From contig NC_056745.1 in assembly GCF_019279795.1 (NCBI RefSeq), positions 1,489,948,295 to 1,490,012,294 on the forward strand: DNA of 64,000 nucleotides, given 5' to 3'. Made by a program: the position numbers and the translations under genes. Positions 59,209 to 64,000 of the stretch are shown piece by piece; the first letter of the stretch is position 1; the number at the start of each line of letters is the position of its first letter. The notes under the pieces are model-generated. The model had not been told where the DNA came from and did not search any database. It saw only the letters and a program-made list of their open reading frames with translations. This stretch comes from Protopterus annectens (taxonomy: Eukaryota > Chordata > Ceratodontiformes > Protopteridae).

Positions 59209-59732
59209 ACAACTGGAGTGGCCTCAAAAGTACTTCACAAAGAGGATCATAGGCCTTAAACATTTGTCCTATATGGACAGATTAAAAAACTTCAACTATT
59301 CTCTGTCTCATATCGTCTACTTAGAGGCGATCTCTGCTTGACTTACAAAGCTATGTCTGACCCAGCTCTGTTAGAAATGCTATATCAAAAGAAATCCCAA
59401 TCCCCCACACCACATGCTCCAGAGACCTCAACCTCATTACCACAATCAACGGAACATCTTGGAGGGGCAGGTTCATAACCCAGAGACTGCCAATGCTATG
59501 GAATAGACTTCCCATATATGTCAAGCAGAGCACCTCACTGGCTCTCTTCAAGAGAAATCTTGATGAGTGGATGGGAAATAGAATATTACCCCAGGGATCA
59601 CTCCAGTGGCTTTACTCGACAGAGGCACTAGGAAGTAATGTCAGGTGGCATGATATCAGGGTAATCCTATGGGCTCGGCTTGTGAATGCTCCAGGATCAT
59701 TCACCTAGTACACACCTATGAACCTATGAACC
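59209..59732 (+). mobile_element. CR1-like LINE 3' fragment inside the CCA minisatellite
   Basis: It begins in the ORF2 thumb (WPQKYFTKRIIGLKHLSYMDR) and ends with MLWNRLPIYVKQSTSLALFK, NLDEWMGN, the 3' stem-loop and two TATGAACC tail repeats (59717-59732). Identical minisatellite units lie on both sides, so it is a 5'-truncated insertion. The frame is broken in the middle. Confidence 0.88.
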
Positions 59733-60192
59733 ACCAACCCTCTCATCCAGACCACATAATACCACTACATCACCACCACTCTCAACCAGCCCACATAATA
59801 TTACACCACCACCACCACTCTTACATAGCCCACATAATACCACATCACCATCACTCTCACACAGCCCACATAATACCATAACACCACCACCACCACCACT
59901 CTCACCCAACCCACATAACACCACACCACCATTACTCTCACCCAACCCATATAGTACCGCAAAACCACCACAACTCTCACCCAGCCCACATCGTACCACA
60001 CCACCACCAACGCTCTTACCCACCCCACATAATACCACACCATCACCACTCTCACCCAGGCCACATAATACCACAAAACCACCACCACCACCACTCTCAC
60101 CCAGCTCACATAATACCACAACACCACCACCACTCTTACCCCGCCCAGATAATACCAAAACATCACCATCACTCTCACCCAGTCCACATAAT
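59733..60192. repeat. CCA-rich minisatellite, right part
   Basis: Continuation of the array at 58190-59208 after the LINE insertion, with the same 'cccagcccacataatacc' core. Confidence 0.9.
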
Positions 60193-60214
60193 AAAAACAT
60201 ATCTTTGTACAAGA

Positions 60215-60880
60215 GTCACAAGGATGTAGATCTTAATCCATCTACATATATAATTGCTAATGTCTTAGGAAACTGATGATGCCATAGTTAGGCACATAAA
60301 TTCTACTCTTAACAGGCTGGATAAGAATACAGTAACAGTAAGCTGCCTTTCCATTTCCTGGGTCTGTGGCATTACAGGGGTTCTAAAATCATTGAAACTA
60401 ACTCAGAAAACCACGCAGAGAGACATGATGGACCACACTGTGGCCCTCAGTGACCATGTAGAGAGACATGACAGATCACACTGCGGCCCTCATTGTCCAT
60501 GCAGATAGACATGATGGATCACACTGTGGCCCTCGGTGGAATTGTAACATTACCCAAGGTGATGCCCAAAGTCAGACAAAATATAACTGGCTCTAATAAA
60601 AGGCATCATTTTGGGGGACAGGTCTAAAGTTCATTAACAAGTCTACTTGCCCTGCAAGGAATTGCATGCACCTTTCATGTCATGGCTTTCACATACTGGC
60701 CAAATCTTTGCAGCCCCCACAGGTCCTCTTTTAGGCAAGGTCCATCTTCTAGGTACCCCAAAATAGCAAAGAACACCTCACTATCACTTAATCCTGACCA
60801 TATTAAGGTCAGTTTATTCAGTCCTAACATTCTAAATAATAACCTGCTTGATCTCAAGGCTCTCTTGCATCTTTACCACT
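60215..60880 (+). mobile_element. CR1-like LINE ORF1 fragment
   Basis: It starts near the esterase block I (a decayed form of GDSIVRH), then 'acagtaagctgcctttcc' (TVSCLS), a small internal tandem repeat, the Asp-His block around 60650-60700, the ORF1 end near 60735 and the first codons of ORF2 to about 60870. It is cut at its 3' side by a minus-strand retroposon tail. Heavily decayed. Confidence 0.7.
60417..60540. repeat. 43-bp tandem repeat inside LINE ORF1 (about 3 units)
   Basis: Units start at 60417, 60460 and 60503 with 'agagagacatga' or a close variant and contain 'cacactgtggccctc'. The unit includes 'cattgtccatgc', which corresponds to the IVHAG codons of the esterase, so this too arose from ORF1 sequence. 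Confidence 0.8.
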
Positions 60881-60884
60881 TCCA

Positions 60885-60960
60885 TTTTATTTTATTTTAT
60901 TTTATTTATTATTCTTCTTTTGTTTACTGGGTTTGCCCAACTAGGTTTAGTAAAAAAACC
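60885..60960 (-). mobile_element. Retroposon 3' end (family a)
   Basis: The reverse complement reads 'cctagttgggcaaacccagt' then 'aaacaaaag' and an (AAAAT)n tail. It matches the 3' end at 17906-18135. Confidence 0.55.
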
Positions 60961-61865
60961 TTTCAGAAGACACACAATCAGAGAAGGACAAAAGCTGCAA
61001 CATATTACAAGTGTTTTAAAACAGACATTCTATAATTTACACGAACAAATATTACATCATATAAATTAGCAAATACATATTCATTTGCTAATTAGATTAT
61101 ATTCATATGAAATAAAGGCGACTATTGCAGTATAAAAGATACTTACACATGAGCAGATGTTGAACACTGAGCATCTGAACAGGTGAATTAGTGTGTTTGT
61201 CTGATAAAAAATAGACCAAGTCATTAGTGCTTAGAAATGGTTGGGGAAAGAGCTAGGTAGGGCACAAAGGATGACAATGTAGTGAAGAGGTGGTGTATAA
61301 AGCAGGTTCACAGACAATTATTCATATGGCTATCACAAGGTTTATATTAGAAGAATAGAGCTGAAGGGTGAGCAGTGTCACAAACTATGTATATGGCTGG
61401 GAGATGCTAGTGATGAAGATAGGATGTGGGGAACAGGATTCAGAATAATTCCATGTTTGTAGAGAGTCAGAAATGTGTTTTCAGTAGAAAGATAGCACCC
61501 CCTCCATACCAGGGCTCAGCACACCTATCACACCTGCAGTACAGGGGAAGTGATAAGATGCTCCACAAAACAAGAGGAAGTACCCAATGCCAGCACACCT
61601 GCAGCAAAGGGGAAGTGAGGAGATACTCCAAATCCCAATGGAGACCATGGGTCAAGTAGCTTGCTTCAGGCTTCCTTACCATGCTGCAGGCAATGGGTCT
61701 GTGGGATTTTGCACCTGAATAAAAATCCAGTATTGTGTGCACTGCACATAGCAAACTAGCCTTACAGTGAAACATGATGAGAGTCAGGTACATACCCAGC
61801 AAAATCAACATCACCCCTGGCACCCGCTTCTCTCCTCTCACCATCTATGAACATGTTAAAAGTAG
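60961..61865. other. Unassigned region with inverted repeat and short duplication
   Basis: A perfect 11-bp inverted repeat, AATTAGCAAAT (61064-61074) with ATTTGCTAATT (61083-61093), has an 8-bp loop. Around 61510-61635 a phrase containing 'cagcacacct' and 'ggggaagtga' occurs twice about 80-90 bp apart. No gene is recognised. Confidence 0.4.
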
Positions 61866-61965
61866 TTAATTATTTTATTTATTGACATTTGTTTACCAAA
61901 TGGAGCCTGACTGGCTTCTCAGTACCCATTTTCAGCACAGACCTAGGGAGAAATGCTCCCTGTAA
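61866..61965 (-). mobile_element. Retroposon 3' end (family a)
   Basis: The reverse complement reads 'gtgctgaaaatgggtactga', then 'ggtaaacaaatgtcaataaa', a further copy of the shared A-rich-tailed 3' end. Confidence 0.55.
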
Positions 61966-63430
61966 AAGAACAAAATATGAATGAATAAATATAATGTTAC
62001 AATAAGCAAGTAAATGAGTCATACATTACAAATCAAACAATAACGGACAACTCAAAGAGAAACTTCTTGGTGATAACACAAGATAAATAACAACAATTAC
62101 TGATAACATACATAAACAGATGATATACTGTAAGAAGGAGTTGAGAGAATATACAATAGGAAGTTTACTCATGCAACATAGACATTTTGTGACTAGAAAT
62201 CCTACGAGATTCTGAACGTTTAGCACAGAATTGTAGCTGGAGGGGGAAGAGAGATATGAGTGTGGATATGAATATTGTTAGCTGTAGTAAAGTGGGAGGT
62301 GGGAGTTCATACAGGAAATAGTGAAGTTATTATAGTGGGAAATTGTTGATGAATCTAATCCTCCTTGAAATTAGAAGATGCTTCCATGTCAGTGCTGTGT
62401 TGGCCGGAGATGCAGGATAAGTGGGGCAGGGAGTGCCAGCAGGGGGCCTAAATGATGGAGTCAAAACAATATATTATGAAATAATGACTGACAATAAGGA
62501 ATAGTGTGGACACAATCATATTTCTCAATGGCCTGTAATTATGCCAAGGGGAGAGTAGCACAGAAACAGATCCAAGAAATCCACTTCATTTAGATATTTC
62601 CTTCTTTTATTTCTACAAAATCTGTCTTCTGAGGAATGCAACAATAAACTTACAGCATTTTCACAGTGTGTTTGTAAAATGAAATAAAACATATTTCTGT
62701 ATGAATCTCATTTCTAAGCAAAATGTTAATAAGGCACATTTTTTGAAAAGCTTATTCAATCCAGTAATTACATATAGCATGTGTTTACTAGAATATATGG
62801 TATAATATATTTTGGGAACTATCTGTCTTTCTGTAGTTATTTGAAGGTTCATGATGTGATCCTTATGATCAGGTTGAACGCAGAGCTGGGAGGCAGTCAT
62901 TTTTCTTCAGAACTCTGGAGGCTTCAGTGTGAAAGTTGAAATGTTAGTTCACTGTAAGTAAAATATAAACAAATAATAATAAATGAATGAATTTAAACTG
63001 GAAGTAGCAGTCATGCATCTAACTGATAAGAGAATCAAACCTAATAACTATTCACCTGACCCAGTCAGCTCCAGAGCAGATGAAATCCTGGAGACAATTC
63101 AAAGTACTAATGGATGAGAACAATGTGTATCATGAAGCCAGCTAGACACTTTTGTGATGCTAGTCGGACAATTCCATCATGGACAGGTAAACGACAATCC
63201 CAAAAATGATTGAATTACAGGTTGTACATCAATAAAACTATGTATCACAACCTCTGTCTGTCTCTAACACACACTTAACCAAACTTTATCTAGCATGGTT
63301 TTATTGCTTAACTATATTCAGTATAACTCTTTTCTTACAATACTTAGACATCATGTCTGTATTCAGTAGTATATCTGAACCTAAACACCCTATAACAATC
63401 TTAAACTCTCATGTCAACAACTTACTTCAT
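61966..63430. other. Unassigned AT-rich region
   Basis: No coding domain, RNA gene or clear repeat is recognised on either strand. Open frames are short and AT-biased. Confidence 0.4.
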
Positions 63431-63690
63431 TCTATCACACCTACCATGTTGCATCTCAGTTATGTAAATATTTCACTCTATGTACTCAGTTTGTCTGTAC
63501 TTTTGTAAATATTTGACTTTATGTATTAATGTTTCAAATGTAGTTTTTCAATGCAAAATGTGATCTATACCTGCAGATTTTCTCCCCAGGCCTCTGCTGA
63601 AAATGTGTATATAACCTGACAGATTATAAAGGTAAACAAATGTCAAATAAATAAATTAATTAATTAAATAAAAAAATAAATTAATCTACT
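63431..63690 (+). mobile_element. Retroposon 3' end with A-rich tail (family a)
   Basis: It contains 'ggcctctgctgaaaatgtgt' and 'aggtaaacaaatgtcaaata', ending in an (AAAT/TAAT)n tail at about 63645-63685. This is the best-matched partner of the 61866 copy. Confidence 0.55.
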
Positions 63691-63793
63691 GAAGTCAGTG
63701 ATCAGGACAGTGATGTTTCCCTGATGTACAGTGACCTCAGAGTTGGTTATAATAAGTTTAGATGTTCAGAGGATTAAATCAGCTACATGCTGA

Positions 63794-63836
63794 GTGTGTG
63801 CGTGTGTGCGTGTGTGTGTGTGTGGGGGGGGGGGGG
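63794..63836. repeat. TG microsatellite followed by poly-G
   Basis: (GTGTGTGC)-type TG repeat ending in a run of G. The rest of 63691-64000 shows nothing recognisable. Confidence 0.9.
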
Positions 63837-64000
63837 TCTTGTATCTCAAATTAGTTTTATTTTCTTAAGTTTCATTGAAAACTTTGCTTCCCTTCAACAT
63901 TGCTTTTCACAACTGTGTATTTCATTACTTTTACAATTGTACTTTATAAATTGCTTAGTGCACATTGAATTTAGCCCAGGACACCAGTGACATATAAGTT

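Noticed and set aside
58528-60212. Gly/Val-rich minus-strand frames of up to 226 codons
   Set aside because: They are shadows of the CCA-rich minisatellite with no start context or domain.

Overview
This window is a repeat-dominated stretch of a eukaryotic nuclear genome, very probably a vertebrate. I infer an amphibian, lungfish or similar large genome from the mix of CR1-type LINEs, a Harbinger DNA transposon, a Penelope-like element (PLE) with hammerhead ribozymes, and several minisatellites. No complete host gene is visible. One short stretch (22612-22760, minus strand) has the look of a single host exon. There are no bacterial features, rRNA, tRNA or CRISPR.

Layout. 1-2029 is unassigned. 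2030-11165 is a nest of three CR1-like LINEs: an old minus-strand copy (9886-11165 and 2030-3926) is split by a second minus-strand copy (9034-9885 and 3927-5262), which is itself split by a nearly full-length plus-strand copy (5263-9033). 11166-12836 carries a Harbinger transposase gene (minus strand) with two in-frame TGA codons. 13047-16008 is a 38-unit, 78-bp minisatellite whose reading frames stay open on both strands and are not genes. 16395-22354 holds three more CR1-like pieces. One of them contains a 28-bp minisatellite that grew out of its own ORF1 sequence, and a solo LINE 3' tail inserted in its endonuclease region.

22776-57968 is a 62-bp host minisatellite split by the main feature of the window: about 32.7 kb of tandemly repeated Penelope-like element (24355-57045). 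It starts with an inverted partial repeat, then a 5'-truncated unit, then seven complete head-to-tail units of 4350-4366 bp, and ends in a partial repeat. A 14-bp direct repeat flanks the whole block. Each unit carries an upstream ORF (ORF1), an RT ORF and a GIY-YIG endonuclease ORF. Each junction carries a TATA box, a type I hammerhead ribozyme and an AATAAA signal in a compact, LTR-like order. No unit keeps all three ORFs clearly open.

57969-64000 holds a CCA-rich minisatellite with a LINE 3' fragment inserted in it, another LINE ORF1 fragment with its own short tandem repeat, and several copies of an A-rich-tailed retroposon 3' end. The rest is unassigned intergenic or intronic DNA.

How the parts relate: the LINEs share an 8-bp tail repeat and a 3' stem-loop, so they are one family or close relatives. 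The PLE array reads as one insertion later expanded at the DNA level, because the outermost copies share variants that the inner copies lack and neighbouring units share private variants.
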